A stretch of DNA of 64,000 bases from Sphingomonas aerolata (GTDB taxonomy: Bacteria > Pseudomonadota > Alphaproteobacteria > Sphingomonadales > Sphingomonadaceae). Below are positions 1-9,624 of this stretch, in pieces (the stretch's first letter is position 1; each line of letters starts with the position of its first letter). Below the pieces are notes generated by a model. The model searched no databases. It saw only the letters and a program-made list of their open reading frames with translations, and had not been told where the DNA came from. The DNA is taken from assembly GCF_003046295.1 (NCBI RefSeq), contig NZ_PZZN01000003.1:248001-312000 (forward strand). The letters are read 5' to 3'. The translations under genes were made by a program, and so were the position numbers.

Positions 1-732
1 GGTCTCGGTCAGCAGCCCCTCCATGCCGCCAAGCTGAACCGCCAGGAACCGCCATGCGCCCGCGGTGAACCGGGGTTCGCGGTCATAGTCGCCCGGTGCG
101 CCTAGCGTCTGCATGACGCCGGCGGGATAGCCCGAACATTCGTAGCGACCACTCATGCTCGCGCGCATGCCGCGCACGCGCCAGCGGGACGCGTCGGTAC
201 GCACGGGATCATCGGCCGGGATGACGACGATCGGACGCTGGCCCGCCGCCGGACGCGCGGTGACGATCGCGTAATCGATACCGCCGGCGCCGCTTGCGAA
301 GTGCTTGGCCCCATCGAGCACAGGGCCGTCAGGACCGTCGGTTACCGCGACGCCGGGCGGAGGCTCGGTCGCCCAGACGCCGAACCAGGCGCCGCGGTCG
401 AGTTCGGTATCGAGCCAAGCGAGCTGATCCGCCGATGCATACCAGTCGAACAGCGCGAGCGCGTTGACATGGCCCTCGAACAGCCGCCCGACGCTAAGGT
501 CACCGCGTCCGACCGTCCGCAGCGCATCGAGCAGCTCGTCCGGTGCACCACTGGCCTGGCCGCCCAGTGCACGCGGGGCGAAACGCCGGTGCAGGCCGTG
601 GCGGACCAGTGCCGCCATGCTGTCGGCGGGAAACGCCGGGGCGGCATCATAACGCTCGCCGCAGGAGGCGAGCGTCTCGACGAGGTCTAGGGACGGGATT
701 GCGGGGGCCGGCCGCGAGATCAGGCCGCTCAT
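1..732 (-). CDS. Acyl-CoA dehydrogenase-like protein (3' part outside window)
   Basis: The frame is open from an ATG at 732 to the window edge, giving the first 244 residues and no stop. The stretch around LDGAKHFASGAGGIDYAIV resembles the middle beta-domain of acyl-CoA dehydrogenases, where FAD and substrate sit. The N-terminal helical part is divergent, and the C-terminal domain with the usual catalytic base is not visible. The start overlaps the stop of the upstream GT2 gene (ATGA), so the two are probably translationally coupled. Its partners are glycosyltransferases rather than beta-oxidation enzymes, which suggests oxidation of a carrier-bound or lipid-linked acyl chain. That role is inferred. 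It could also be a divergent family member with an altered reaction. Confidence 0.75.
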   Translation of the reverse strand, partial: MSGLISRPAPAIPSLDLVETLASCGERYDAAPAFPADSMAALVRHGLHRRFAPRALGGQASGAPDELLDALRTVGRGDLSVGRLFEGHVNALALFDWYASADQLAWLDTELDRGAWFGVWATEPPPGVAVTDGPDGPVLDGAKHFASGAGGIDYAIVTARPAAGQRPIVVIPADDPVRTDASRWRVRGMRASMSGRYECSGYPAGVMQTLGAPGDYDREPRFTAGAWRFLAVQLGGMEGLLTET

Positions 733-1652
733 CGGTCGAGGCCCAACGGCATGTCGCAGCGCATCGCCGGGAGCAGCGGTTCGTCGCGGGCGACGCCGGC
801 ATCACCGCCCGGCTGGTCGCGTCGCATCCGTCGCCACGCCGCGCGTGCGCGCCACTGATCGAACGACGGCAGAAAAGTGGACTCGCCGCGCGCCACCCGA
901 TCGGACAGCACCTGCATATGGTCCGCCATGCCCCCGGTCGCGCGACCGATGGTGCGCGCTGACACACGGGTCCACACACTCATCGGATGACCGAGCCGAC
1001 CGCCTGCCGCGACCGCCGCCTCGACCAGTGCGCGGTCTTCCCCGGCGGGGATAGCGGGGACACCGCCCGCCGCACGGTAGAGCGGGGCAAGAATTGCCAG
1101 GCTCGCGCCGGTATGATCTCCGTGACGGGGCGCCGGATCCCAGCGGCACGGATCGATGTCGTCCTCGATCGCGCGAACACACGCCCAGTAGCGGTCGAGC
1201 TTGATCTGCATCGCATCCATGTCCGCCGCGAGCGGTTCGGCATCGTCGACGACGATCCGGCCGCCAACGATATCGAGCCCTGCGTCGATCGCGCGAAGCA
1301 TCGCCGAGATCCAGTCGGACGGCGGCCGGGTATCGGCATCGGTGGAGATGAGAACGCCGCGATCCGGATCGATGCGTGCCAAGCCAGCCTCCATCGCCAG
1401 GCGTCGTGCGGTGCCGGCATGCGCACGCTCGGGCGGAAGATCGTAGCAAGCTACGGCGAGATGCAGTCGCTCGCCCCAGGCTGCCTGTGCCCGGGCCACC
1501 GCGGCGACGCTGTCATCGACGGTGTTGTTGATCAAGATCGAGACGCGGATCGGTCCATCCACGTCCTGTCGCGCGAGGGCGTCGAGCAGAATTGGCAGAC
1601 GGTCTGCCTCGTCACGCGCGGGCACGCATACGCAGAAGCGGGCGTCCGTCAT
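729..1652 (-). CDS. Family 2 glycosyltransferase
   Basis: This 307-residue protein starts with the GT-A nucleotide-binding strand CVCVPARDEADRLP. It has a DxD metal/nucleotide-sugar motif in STDADTRPP (near residues 105-107) and a downstream GED motif near 204-206 that fits the catalytic-base region of inverting GT2 enzymes. No membrane segment is evident, so it is probably cytosolic or peripheral. Its start overlaps the stop of the GT4 gene upstream by 4 bases, and its stop overlaps the acyl-CoA-dehydrogenase-like start. The three genes therefore form one operon. Donor and acceptor sugars cannot be read from the sequence. Confidence 0.88.
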   Translation of the reverse strand: MTDARFCVCVPARDEADRLPILLDALARQDVDGPIRVSILINNTVDDSVAAVARAQAAWGERLHLAVACYDLPPERAHAGTARRLAMEAGLARIDPDRGVLISTDADTRPPSDWISAMLRAIDAGLDIVGGRIVVDDAEPLAADMDAMQIKLDRYWACVRAIEDDIDPCRWDPAPRHGDHTGASLAILAPLYRAAGGVPAIPAGEDRALVEAAVAAGGRLGHPMSVWTRVSARTIGRATGGMADHMQVLSDRVARGESTFLPSFDQWRARAAWRRMRRDQPGGDAGVARDEPLLPAMRCDMPLGLDR

Positions 1653-2761
1653 GCCGCCCCCGCCAATGTGATCGGATAGTCAGACGCGCGGCCCCGTGCG
1701 GCGTGGCGCGTCGGCTGGATCATCTCTTCGTACAAATCCTCATAGCGGTCGATCATGACGTCGGCGTCGCAGATCGCCTCCGCCCGCAGGCGGCAGGCAC
1801 GGCGGTCGAGCAGCACCGCCCGCCGCGCGGCATCCGCGAGCGATGCGACATCGTCCGCGCGTGCGAGCGTGCCACAGGACTCGTCGAGGAGCGCCGGAAT
1901 CGCGCCGCGCGCAAAGGCAGCGACGGGCGTCCCGGACGCGAGGGCTTCGGCGACCACCAGCCCGAACGGCTCCTCCCAGCGGGGCGTGCAGAGAAACGCA
2001 CTCGCGCCGCCGACGAGTTCGCCGAGTGCTGCATGCTCGAGATGGCCGACATGCGTGACGTCGGCGCCAAACCGCGGCAGGATCTCGGCCGCGTAGTAAT
2101 CCGGATCGGAGATCGGTCCGGCGATGCGGAGCGGATAGCCTGCCAGCCTCGCCGCGTCGATCGCCAGATGAAGGCCCTTTTCGGCAACGATCCGCCCATA
2201 CCAAACGAGATAGCGGTCGGGACTTGCGGCAGGTTGGAAGGGGAAGCTCGCAAGGTCGATACCGTTCGGGATCGTCCGGTCGATCGGCGTCACGTGGCTC
2301 CACAGACCGCGAATCGTATCGGATACGGCAACGAACCGCATCGATGGTGACTTGCAGAGGCGGATGCCGCTTTCCAGCCAGCAGAACGGGGGTGTGTGCA
2401 GCGTCGTGACCATCGGCGTATCGAGCGTTTCCGCCATCGAGACGGGAAGATAGTGGAGCGAGTTGTTGTGGATGACGTCGAACCGTCGATTTCTCAGCAT
2501 GCTCATCAGCCGCAGATAGGCATGGTGTTCGCGGAAGAACGTCACGTCCTGCGCTTCGGCGGTGCCGGTTTCGAGAAGCGAGGTTTCGTCGCAGATTGCC
2601 TCGAGCCCCATTGCCGGATCGGATTTCATCGATGCGAATACTGTGACCGCATGTCCACGTCGGCGTAACGCGGTCGCCAACAGGTGCGTATGCATCTCGA
2701 GGCCACCGGCAAAAGGCTCGCGGATGGCATATTTGAGATGCGCAATAATCGCGATTCGCAT
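1649..2761 (-). CDS. Family 4 glycosyltransferase
   Basis: This is a GT-B fold glycosyltransferase of 370 residues. The N-terminus has MRIAIIAH and the acceptor-side glycine loop FAGGLEMHTHLLATAL. The C-terminal half carries the EPFGLVVAEAL signature (the E-x7-E motif of retaining GT4 enzymes) that binds the nucleotide sugar. I chose the ATG at 2761 because MRIAIIAH is the canonical first strand and a purine-rich ribosome site (gaaggggtcgg) precedes it; an in-frame start lies 24 bases further upstream. It is the first gene of the minus-strand operon that continues with GT2 and the acyl-CoA-dehydrogenase-like gene. The product could be a glycolipid or exported glycoside. Confidence 0.9.
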   Translation of the reverse strand: MRIAIIAHLKYAIREPFAGGLEMHTHLLATALRRRGHAVTVFASMKSDPAMGLEAICDETSLLETGTAEAQDVTFFREHHAYLRLMSMLRNRRFDVIHNNSLHYLPVSMAETLDTPMVTTLHTPPFCWLESGIRLCKSPSMRFVAVSDTIRGLWSHVTPIDRTIPNGIDLASFPFQPAASPDRYLVWYGRIVAEKGLHLAIDAARLAGYPLRIAGPISDPDYYAAEILPRFGADVTHVGHLEHAALGELVGGASAFLCTPRWEEPFGLVVAEALASGTPVAAFARGAIPALLDESCGTLARADDVASLADAARRAVLLDRRACRLRAEAICDADVMIDRYEDLYEEMIQPTRHAARGRASDYPITLAGAA

Positions 2762-2875
2762 TCCGACCCCTTCACCAGCGATCACGATCTAAGTCGCGTC
2801 GATTCGGTGAGAAACGCATCAATTCGGCTTTTATGTCCGCTACTCGGACCGGGTTTGTGCTAATCTATATCAATA

Positions 2876-3517
2876 CTATAGCGGGTCACGGTCAGGCTGC
2901 ATGTCGGGATGTGCAGCGGCGAAGGCCGGCAGGGTCGCGGCGTTCGCGGCGGCGGTGGCCAGACAGGGGTAGCGTGAGAGATCGACGGCGAAGCGTTCGG
3001 CCGCATAGACCTGCGGCACGAGATAGCAGTCGGCCAGCGTCGGCGTGGCGCCAAAGGCATAGCCGTCGCCATGGCGAGCGATCTGTGGCTCGATCGCATC
3101 GAATCCCGCGGTCATCCACCGCGCGATCCAGGCTGATACCTGCTCGGGCGTCGCGGCGAAATCGGCCCTGAGCGCGTCGAGGATTCGTAGATTGTTGACC
3201 GGATGAATGTCGCACCCGATCGTTGCCGCAATGCTGCGCACGATCGCGGCCTCGGTCGGGTCGGCGGGCAATAGCGGCGGCGCGGGATAGGTCGCGTCGA
3301 GCCATTCGAGGATGGCCGGCGACTGCGTCAGGATCGTGCCGTCGCCAATGTCCAGCGCGGGCACCAGCCCTTGCGGGTTAAGCGCGAGATAGCGCGCGTC
3401 ACGCTGCGCGCCGGTCCTGAGATCGTGCGTGCATTGCTCATAGGCGCATTGCTTCAGGTTCAGCGCGATCCGCACACGGTACGAGGTCGTCGACCGCCAA
3501 TAGCCGTGCAGGATCAT
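2876..3517 (-). CDS. maiA: Maleylacetoacetate isomerase (zeta-class GST)
   Basis: It converts maleylacetoacetate to fumarylacetoacetate with glutathione, the step after homogentisate dioxygenase in tyrosine catabolism. The 213-residue protein has the zeta-GST active-site region [15 protein letters not shown] at the N-terminus, the glutathione-contact [10 protein letters not shown], and the C-terminal helical domain with [13 protein letters not shown]. The length matches the family. Its start overlaps the hmgA stop (ATGA), so it is translated from the hmgA message. Fumarylacetoacetase, which should act next, is not found anywhere in the window and must be encoded elsewhere. Confidence 0.93.
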   Translation of the reverse strand: MILHGYWRSTTSYRVRIALNLKQCAYEQCTHDLRTGAQRDARYLALNPQGLVPALDIGDGTILTQSPAILEWLDATYPAPPLLPADPTEAAIVRSIAATIGCDIHPVNNLRILDALRADFAATPEQVSAWIARWMTAGFDAIEPQIARHGDGYAFGATPTLADCYLVPQVYAAERFAVDLSRYPCLATAAANAATLPAFAAAHPDMQPDRDPL

Positions 3518-4812
3518 GCCGGCAGCACTGCCTTGGGGAAATCGGCCCAGACCGCGTCATAGTCGAGCTGGGCATGCTCCAGCGCATGCGGGGTCGGCCG
3601 GTAGGGCCAGCAGCTCTCGACCATGAAGGCCATGGTCCCGTCGATCTTGTGCGGCTTGAGATCGGCGTTGGTCGCGGCGGTCCAGCTCTCGAGATCGGGG
3701 CCGTGGCCTGCCATCAGATTGTGCAGGCTCAGACCGCCGGGCGTGAAGCCGGCCGCCTTGGCGTCATAGGCGCCGTGGATCAGCCCCATCGCCTCCGACA
3801 TGACGTTGCGGTGGAACCAGGGCGGGCGGAACGTGTCTTCGGCAACCATCCAGCGCGGCGGGAAGACGACGAAATCGGCATTGGCGCGGCCGGGTACGTC
3901 GGAGGGCGAGGTCAGAACGGTGAAGATCGACGGATCGGGATGGTCGAAGCTCACCGTATTGATCGTGTTGAACCGCGCGAGATCATAGCGCCACGGCGCC
4001 AGATTGCCGTGCCACGCCACGACGTCGAGCGGACTGTGCTCGAGCGTTGTGCACCACAGCGATCCCATGAATTTCTGGATTACCTCGAACCGCGTGTCGC
4101 GATCCTCGAACCAGGCGACCGGCGTTTCGAAATCGCGCGGATTGGCCAGCCCGTTCGCGCCGATTGGACCTAGATCGGGCAGACGGAACAGCGCGCCATG
4201 GTTTTCCGCGACATAGCCCGTTGCTTGCCCATCGGGTAGCAAAGCCCGGAAACGAACACCGCGCGGGATGAGCGCGATCTGGCCGGGCGCGACCATGATC
4301 CGCCCAAGCTCGGTCAGGAGTTCGAGCCGCCCCGCTTGGGGGATGAAGAGCAGTTCGCCATCGGCATCGACAAAGACCCGCGCGGTCATATCGCGGTTGG
4401 CGGCATAGAGGTGGACCGCGACGCCCTCCAGATCCGCAGGATCGCGGGTAGAAAGCATCGTCGTCATGCCGTCGATCAGGTCGGTGCCCGGGGAGGGTGG
4501 CGCGCTCGGATCCCAGCGCAGCCGGTTGGGCGCCAGCAGACCGTCCTGCGCGCCCGCGGTGAAGCGTGTGGCGCCGTCATATCGGACATAGGGCGGATGT
4601 TCGGCGGTGGGGCGCATGCGGTACAGCCAGCTCCGCCGGTTCTCGTGACGCGGTGCGGTGAAGGCCGTGCCCGACAGCTGCTCGGTGTACAGCCCGAAGG
4701 GGGGCCGTTGTGGCGCATTGCGGCCGATGGGTAGCGCGCCTGCGACGGCCTCGGTCGCGACATGGTTGCCGAAACCCGAAATATAGCCGGTGTCGGCCGG
4801 GTCGTTGGCCAT
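3514..4812 (-). CDS. hmgA: Homogentisate 1,2-dioxygenase
   Basis: This non-heme iron enzyme opens homogentisate to maleylacetoacetate. The protein has 432 residues, the usual size. It begins at [17 protein letters not shown], and the ATG at 4812 has a gaggag ribosome site at good spacing. An in-frame start 57 bases upstream would add an unrelated stretch. The conserved C-terminal iron region is visible as [20 protein letters not shown] followed by GGLSLHN, containing the expected His and Glu ligands. It is followed directly by maiA (4-base overlap) and preceded by glcB on the same strand across an 87-base gap. Confidence 0.96.
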   Translation of the reverse strand: MANDPADTGYISGFGNHVATEAVAGALPIGRNAPQRPPFGLYTEQLSGTAFTAPRHENRRSWLYRMRPTAEHPPYVRYDGATRFTAGAQDGLLAPNRLRWDPSAPPSPGTDLIDGMTTMLSTRDPADLEGVAVHLYAANRDMTARVFVDADGELLFIPQAGRLELLTELGRIMVAPGQIALIPRGVRFRALLPDGQATGYVAENHGALFRLPDLGPIGANGLANPRDFETPVAWFEDRDTRFEVIQKFMGSLWCTTLEHSPLDVVAWHGNLAPWRYDLARFNTINTVSFDHPDPSIFTVLTSPSDVPGRANADFVVFPPRWMVAEDTFRPPWFHRNVMSEAMGLIHGAYDAKAAGFTPGGLSLHNLMAGHGPDLESWTAATNADLKPHKIDGTMAFMVESCWPYRPTPHALEHAQLDYDAVWADFPKAVLPA

Positions 4813-4899
4813 CGTAACACTCTCCTCGCGCACCCCTGTTCGACGTGCCGCGGGGGCCGGGGGTTTCAAGAAGGACGATGGCCCCCGGCCAATATGGTG

Positions 4900-7026
4900 T
4901 CAACTGTTACCAGTTTGCGCCGCTTTCGCCTCCTGCCGGAAGCGGTGAAGCAGGGGTTCGGTATAGCCGTTCGGCTGATCGAGGCCTTCGAAGACGAGCG
5001 CCCGGGCGGCGCGATAGGCAAGGCTGGTCGCTGCGGGCCCGGCCATCGGCCGATAGTGCGGATCGGAAGCGTTCTGCGCGTCGACCTTGGCTGCCATCTT
5101 CACAAAGGCGGCATCGACCTCGGCGGGCGTCGCGATGCCGTGAAGCATCCAGTTCGCCATATGTTGCGAGCTGATCCGCAGGGTCGCGCGATCTTCCATC
5201 AGGCCGATGTCATGAATGTCCGGCACTTTCGAGCAGCCGACGCCCTGGTCGATCCAGCGCACGACATAGCCGAGAATGCCCTGCGCATTGTTCTCGAGCT
5301 CGTCGCGGATCTCGTCGAGGGACCAGTTATGGCCGTGTGCGAGCGGGATCGTCAGCAGCTTCTCGAGCGGCGTGACGGGCTCGCTCTGTCGTGCCGCCTG
5401 CCGCGCGAAGACGTCGACCCGGTGGTAATGCGTCGCGTGGAGCGTCGCCGCGGTGGGCGAGGGGACCCAGGCGGTGTTGGCGCCGGTCATCGGATGCGCG
5501 ATCTTCTGGTCGAGCATGTCCGCCATGCGATCGGGGGCTGCCCACATGCCCTTGCCGATCTGCGCGCGACCGCTGAGGCCGCAGGCGAGGCCGATCTGGA
5601 CATTGCGATCCTCATAGGCGGCGATCCAGGCGCTGGCCTTCATCTCGCTCTTGCGGATCATCGGTCCGGCGCGCATCGCGGTGTGCATCTCGTCGCCCGT
5701 TCGATCGAGGAACCCCGTGTTGATGAACACGATGCGGTCCTTCACCGCGGCGATACAGGCGGCCAGATTGGCCGAAGTGCGGCGTTCCTCGTCCATCACG
5801 CCGACCTTGATCGTGTGGCGGTCGAGGCCGAGCAGATCCTCGACCGCGTCGAACAGCCGATTGGTGAAGCCCGCTTCGTCGGGGCCGTGCATCTTCGGCT
5901 TGACGATGTAGATCGAACCCTCGCGGCTGTTCCGGAAGCGGCCGGTGCCGTTCAGATCGTGAAGCGCGATCAGCGCGGTCACGATCCCGTCGAGTATGCC
6001 CTCGGGCGCCTCCGTCCCATCGGGCAGATGGATTGCGGGTGTGGTCATCAGATGGCCGACATTGCGGACGAACAACAAGCTGCGCCCCGGCAGGACGATC
6101 TCCGACCCGTCCTGCGCGGTGTAGCGCCGGTCGTCCTCCAGCGACCGGGTCAGCGTCCGGCCTCCCTTGTCGAACTGCGCCTCCAGATCGCCCTTCATCA
6201 GGCCCAGCCAATTGGCATAGGCCGCGACCTTGTCGTCGGCGTCGACCGCTGCGACCGAGTCCTCAAGGTCGACGATCGTCGTGAGCGCGGATTCGAGCCG
6301 GACATCGGCGAGTCCGGCGGGGTCGGACGCGCCGATCGGATGGTCGCGATCGATGACAAGTTCGATGTGCAGGCCATTGTGGCGCAACAGGATCGTGCTG
6401 CCGGCATGGCCGCGGAGCTGATCCGGTTGTGCCAGCACGGGCGGGCTGCCGTCCCAGTCGGTCCACGAACCCGTCGCAAGCGGCACGCTGGAATCGAGGA
6501 ACGCCTTGGCCCAGGCGATCACCTGTGCACCGCGGTCCGGATCATAACCCCGACCCGACGGCGTTCCGGGGATCACGTCGGTGCCGTAGAGCGCGTCGTA
6601 CAGGCTGCCCCAGCGTGCGTTTGCGGCGTTGAGGACGAACCGGGCATTGAGGATCGGCACGACCAGCTGCGGGCCTGCCAGCCGTGCCACCTCGTCATCG
6701 ACGCGGATCGAGGTCGCCACGAACGGCGCAGGCTCTTCGACGAGATAACCGATCTCACGGAGGAAGCGCGCCTGGGCATCCGGATCGACGGGGCGGCCGC
6801 CAAGCGCGCCGTACCAGGCGTCGATCTTCGCCTGCAGCGCATCGCGGCGAGCAAGCAGATCGCGATTTTCGGGTGCGAAGCGGGCGTAGATGTCGGCCAT
6901 TCCGGACCAGAAGGCGGACGGGTCGACTCCCGTGCCGGGCAGCGCCTGGTCTTCGAGGAACCGTGCCAGCGGTGCGGCGACACGCAACCCCGCCTTGTCT
7001 ATCATGCCGTCTGACGTCGCGGTCAT
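4900..7026 (-). CDS. glcB: Malate synthase G
   Basis: It condenses glyoxylate with acetyl-CoA to malate in the cytoplasm. The 708-residue length fits the large monomeric G isoform. Recognisable blocks are [14 protein letters not shown] (catalytic Arg region), [37 protein letters not shown] (metal-binding Glu) and the C-terminal [15 protein letters not shown]. It lies between hmgA and a divergent LysR gene. No isocitrate lyase or glycolate oxidase is nearby. Its place next to a pathway that yields fumarate and acetoacetate suggests joint use when growing on C2-yielding substrates, which is inference. The LysR regulator starting 92 bases away is the obvious candidate controller. Confidence 0.96.
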   Translation of the reverse strand: MTATSDGMIDKAGLRVAAPLARFLEDQALPGTGVDPSAFWSGMADIYARFAPENRDLLARRDALQAKIDAWYGALGGRPVDPDAQARFLREIGYLVEEPAPFVATSIRVDDEVARLAGPQLVVPILNARFVLNAANARWGSLYDALYGTDVIPGTPSGRGYDPDRGAQVIAWAKAFLDSSVPLATGSWTDWDGSPPVLAQPDQLRGHAGSTILLRHNGLHIELVIDRDHPIGASDPAGLADVRLESALTTIVDLEDSVAAVDADDKVAAYANWLGLMKGDLEAQFDKGGRTLTRSLEDDRRYTAQDGSEIVLPGRSLLFVRNVGHLMTTPAIHLPDGTEAPEGILDGIVTALIALHDLNGTGRFRNSREGSIYIVKPKMHGPDEAGFTNRLFDAVEDLLGLDRHTIKVGVMDEERRTSANLAACIAAVKDRIVFINTGFLDRTGDEMHTAMRAGPMIRKSEMKASAWIAAYEDRNVQIGLACGLSGRAQIGKGMWAAPDRMADMLDQKIAHPMTGANTAWVPSPTAATLHATHYHRVDVFARQAARQSEPVTPLEKLLTIPLAHGHNWSLDEIRDELENNAQGILGYVVRWIDQGVGCSKVPDIHDIGLMEDRATLRISSQHMANWMLHGIATPAEVDAAFVKMAAKVDAQNASDPHYRPMAGPAATSLAYRAARALVFEGLDQPNGYTEPLLHRFRQEAKAAQTGNS

Positions 7027-7118
7027 CGCTCTCTCCCTATCTGACGATCATCCTATACGACCGCCAGGCTGTTCGGTAGACGATCAAGTGTTTAAGCTGT
7101 CGATCACTGGGGGAATGA

Positions 7119-8006
7119 ATGGATCCGGATGCAGCTTTGTTCGTCGACGTCGTCGCGGCCGGAAGCCTGAGCGGAGCTGCCCGCTTGCGCGGCATCTCGC
7201 CGGCGATGGTATCGAAACGGATCGTCCGCCTAGAGATGCGGCTCGGAGTGCGCCTGCTCAATCGTACGACGCGGCGGCTCGAGCCGACGGCGCGAGGCGA
7301 GCGATATCACGCGGACATGGTCGCGATCCTTGCCGCGATCCGGGAGGCCGAGGGGCGGGTCGGCGACCGGGCCGCCGGGCCGAGCGGTCCGCTCCGCGTC
7401 AGCGCGCCGACGTCGTTCGGGCGCTTGCATATCGCACCTCGGCTCAAGCCCTTTCTCGATGCGCATCCCGACATCGCGCTCGAACTAAATCTGTCAGACG
7501 GTTTTTCGGACCTGCTCGGCGAAGGGATCGACCTCGCGATCCGGATCGCGCCGACGGTCGAGCCGGGTTTTGACGCGCACCGGCTGGGCGACAGCCGCCG
7601 GGTCCTGTGTGCCGCACCCGCCTATCTCGAAATGGTGGGAATTCCCGGCAGCGCGGCGGCGCTGGGTGATCATCGTCTGCTCGCGGCGCGCGGCCAAATG
7701 CCGTGGCGGCTGACGGGGCCTGACGGCGATTTCACGATCGATGCCGCGAGCCACGTCCGCACGAATTCGAGCGAGGTCGTGAGAGAACTCGCGCTGTCGG
7801 GCGTCGGGATCGCGCTGCGGTCGCTGTGGGACGTCAGCAGCGATCTGGCGGCGGGGCGGCTCGTTCGCGTCCTGCCGGCGATCGAGGGGAGCGCGGATGT
7901 CGGGATCTTCGCGCTGCACCCGCGCGGCGCAGTGCCGTCGTCGGTTGTCGCACTGCTCGACTATTTACGGACGCTGTGGACACCGTCACCGCCCTGGGCC
8001 GGCTGA
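7119..8006 (+). CDS. LysR-family transcriptional regulator
   Basis: The N-terminal winged helix-turn-helix is clear (VVAAGSLSGAARLRGISPAM, then LEMRLGVRLLNRTTRRLEPT). It is followed by a periplasmic-binding-like effector domain beginning at SGPLRVSAPTSFGRLHIAP. The length, 295 residues, is normal. It is transcribed divergently from glcB across 92 bases, the classical arrangement for a LysR regulator and its target, so control of glcB and perhaps hmgA-maiA is likely. The effector is unknown. Its 3' end overlaps the convergent marR gene by 46 bases. Confidence 0.9.
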   Translation: MDPDAALFVDVVAAGSLSGAARLRGISPAMVSKRIVRLEMRLGVRLLNRTTRRLEPTARGERYHADMVAILAAIREAEGRVGDRAAGPSGPLRVSAPTSFGRLHIAPRLKPFLDAHPDIALELNLSDGFSDLLGEGIDLAIRIAPTVEPGFDAHRLGDSRRVLCAAPAYLEMVGIPGSAAALGDHRLLAARGQMPWRLTGPDGDFTIDAASHVRTNSSEVVRELALSGVGIALRSLWDVSSDLAAGRLVRVLPAIEGSADVGIFALHPRGAVPSSVVALLDYLRTLWTPSPPWAG

Positions 8007-8458
8007 TCGAGCGCGCTGGTCACCGCGTCGATCCGGCGGAGCATCGCCGTGAACGCGGCGACTTCGGCCGGGTCGAACTGCGCAAAGATCCGCGCCTCCA
8101 GATCGCGTGCCTTGGGTGCGACCGCAGCGTAAAGCGTGCGCCCGGCATCGCTGAGCATTAAAAGGTGCGAGCGACGGTCGCTGGCATTGGCGCGCCGTTC
8201 GAGAAGGCCGCGCTCGACCAACGCAATGGCCGCGCGGCTTACCGTAACCTTGTCCATGCGCGTACGATGACCGATTTCCGCCTGCGTAATGCCGCCGGTT
8301 TCCGCGATGACGGCGACCAGTCGCCATTCGGGGATCGAGAGGCCGAACAGCGATTCATAGCTGCGCGCGATCGTGTCGCTGACGAGGTTCGACGTGAACG
8401 ACAGCCGGAACGGGATGAAGTCGTCGAGCAGCAGCGGGCGGTCGGATGGGGCGGTCAT
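7961..8458 (-). CDS. MarR-family transcriptional regulator, probable regulator of hppD
   Basis: This 165-residue winged-helix protein has the MarR recognition-helix and wing pattern HRTRMDKVTVSRAAIALVER followed by ANASDRRSHLLMLSDAG. The ATG at 8458 (MTAPSDRPLLLDDF) is preferred over a start 36 bases upstream because the upstream residues look non-family. It is divergent from hppD, and the 88 bases between them hold several nested inverted repeats. Repression of hppD, relieved by an aromatic intermediate such as hydroxyphenylpyruvate or homogentisate, is the most economical reading but is inferred. The gene converges on and overlaps the 3' end of the LysR gene. Confidence 0.88.
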   Translation of the reverse strand: MTAPSDRPLLLDDFIPFRLSFTSNLVSDTIARSYESLFGLSIPEWRLVAVIAETGGITQAEIGHRTRMDKVTVSRAAIALVERGLLERRANASDRRSHLLMLSDAGRTLYAAVAPKARDLEARIFAQFDPAEVAAFTAMLRRIDAVTSALDQPAQGGDGVHSVRK

Positions 8459-8468
8459 GGCACGGGAT

Positions 8469-8520
8469 AGTATCAGTTGACACGATCTGCGCAAACGCGC
8501 AGTTGGTATCCAACGATACT
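8469..8520. promoter_or_regulatory. Candidate MarR operator region with nested inverted repeats
   Basis: The divergent marR-hppD gap holds three dyads. An outer pair at 8469-8479 (agtatcagttg) faces 8511-8520 (caacgatact) with one unpaired base. A perfect ctgcgc/gcgcag pair lies at 8487-8492 and 8497-8502. A gttgg/ccaac pair lies at 8502-8506 and 8510-8514. The spacing and location suit an autoregulatory MarR operator controlling both genes. No promoter hexamers are called with confidence. Confidence 0.5.
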
Positions 8521-8546
8521 ATAAAGCTGTGAGAGGCTGTCGCATC

Positions 8547-9617
8547 ATGGAGCATATGGACGTCAACCCGATGGGGTTGGATGGTTTCGAGTTCTGCGAG
8601 TTCACATCGCCCGATCCGGCGGCGATGGGCAAACAGTTCGAGCAATTGGGTTTCGTGCCCGCGTCCCGGCATCCGACCAAGGCAGTGACCCGCTACAAGC
8701 AGGGTCGCATCAACCTTCTGCTCAATGCGGAGCCGACTGGGCAGGCGGCGACGTTCCGCGCCGACCATGGTCCTTCGGCTAATGGCATGGCGTTCCGTGT
8801 TGCCGATGCCAAGGCGGCCTTCGACGCTGCGTTGGCACGCGGTGCGAAGTCGGCCGATGCGTCGCTGGGGGCGCTGGGCGACGAGAGCTACGCGCTGGAG
8901 GGGATCGGCGGATCGTTGCTCTATCTCGTCGACCGTCATGGCGGCGCGGGCAGCCTGTACGATGCGTGGGATCAGATCCCAGGTGCGGCAGAGGCCGAGG
9001 CCGAGAATTCGGTCGGTCTCGATCTGCTCGACCATCTTACCCACAACGTAAAGCGCGGGCAGATGCGGACCTGGTCGACCTTTTACGGCCAGATTTTCGG
9101 GTTCGAAGAGCAGAAATATTTCGACATCAAGGGCAAGGCGACGGGCCTGTTCAGCCAGGCGATGATCGCGCCCGATCGCGCGATCCGGATCCCGCTGAAC
9201 GAGAGCCAGGACGACCACAGCCAGATCGAGGAGTTCATCCGCGATTACAACGGCGAAGGCATCCAGCATCTCGCGCTGACCACCGACGATATCTACACGA
9301 CCGTCGAGAAACTGCGGGCTCGCGGCGTCCGGCTGCAGGACACGATCGAGACCTATTACGAACTGGTCGACAAGCGTGTGCCGAACCATGGCGAAGATCT
9401 CGAGCGGCTGCGGCGCAACCGGATCCTGCTCGACGGCAATGTCGGCGAAGAGGGGCTGCTGCTCCAGATCTTCACCGAACCGCTGTTCGGGCCGATCTTT
9501 TTCGAGGTCATCCAGCGCAAGGGCAATGAGGGGTTCGGCAACGGCAACTTTCAGGCGCTGTACGAATCGATCGAACTCGACCAGATCCGGCGTGGGGTGA
9601 TCACGGTCGACGCGTGA
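8547..9617 (+). CDS. hppD: 4-hydroxyphenylpyruvate dioxygenase
   Basis: It converts 4-hydroxyphenylpyruvate to homogentisate, the substrate of HmgA. The protein (about 356 residues) has the two vicinal-oxygen-chelate halves. The three Fe(II) ligands fit the His of DLLDHLTHNV, the His of GIQHLALTTDDI and the Glu of GPIFFEVIQRKG. The C-terminal GFGNGNFQALYESIE is typical of the family. I take ATG 8547. ATG 8556 (MDVNPMG) is equally possible because ggag sits just before it, and a GTG 18 bases upstream is less likely. It is divergent from marR and followed 7 bases later by the Rieske gene. Confidence 0.96.
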   Translation: MEHMDVNPMGLDGFEFCEFTSPDPAAMGKQFEQLGFVPASRHPTKAVTRYKQGRINLLLNAEPTGQAATFRADHGPSANGMAFRVADAKAAFDAALARGAKSADASLGALGDESYALEGIGGSLLYLVDRHGGAGSLYDAWDQIPGAAEAEAENSVGLDLLDHLTHNVKRGQMRTWSTFYGQIFGFEEQKYFDIKGKATGLFSQAMIAPDRAIRIPLNESQDDHSQIEEFIRDYNGEGIQHLALTTDDIYTTVEKLRARGVRLQDTIETYYELVDKRVPNHGEDLERLRRNRILLDGNVGEEGLLLQIFTEPLFGPIFFEVIQRKGNEGFGNGNFQALYESIELDQIRRGVITVDA

Positions 9618-9624
9618 CGACGTC

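Noticed and set aside
2835..2849. Short gtccg/cggac hairpin as a terminator after the glycosyltransferase promoter
   Set aside because: A five-base stem in a promoter gap is too weak to call.
4762..7014. A 750-codon open frame on the plus strand opposite glcB
   Set aside because: It is the mirror of a strong malate synthase gene; its translation is Arg/Gly/Asp-rich with no domain, as expected from G+C-rich third positions.
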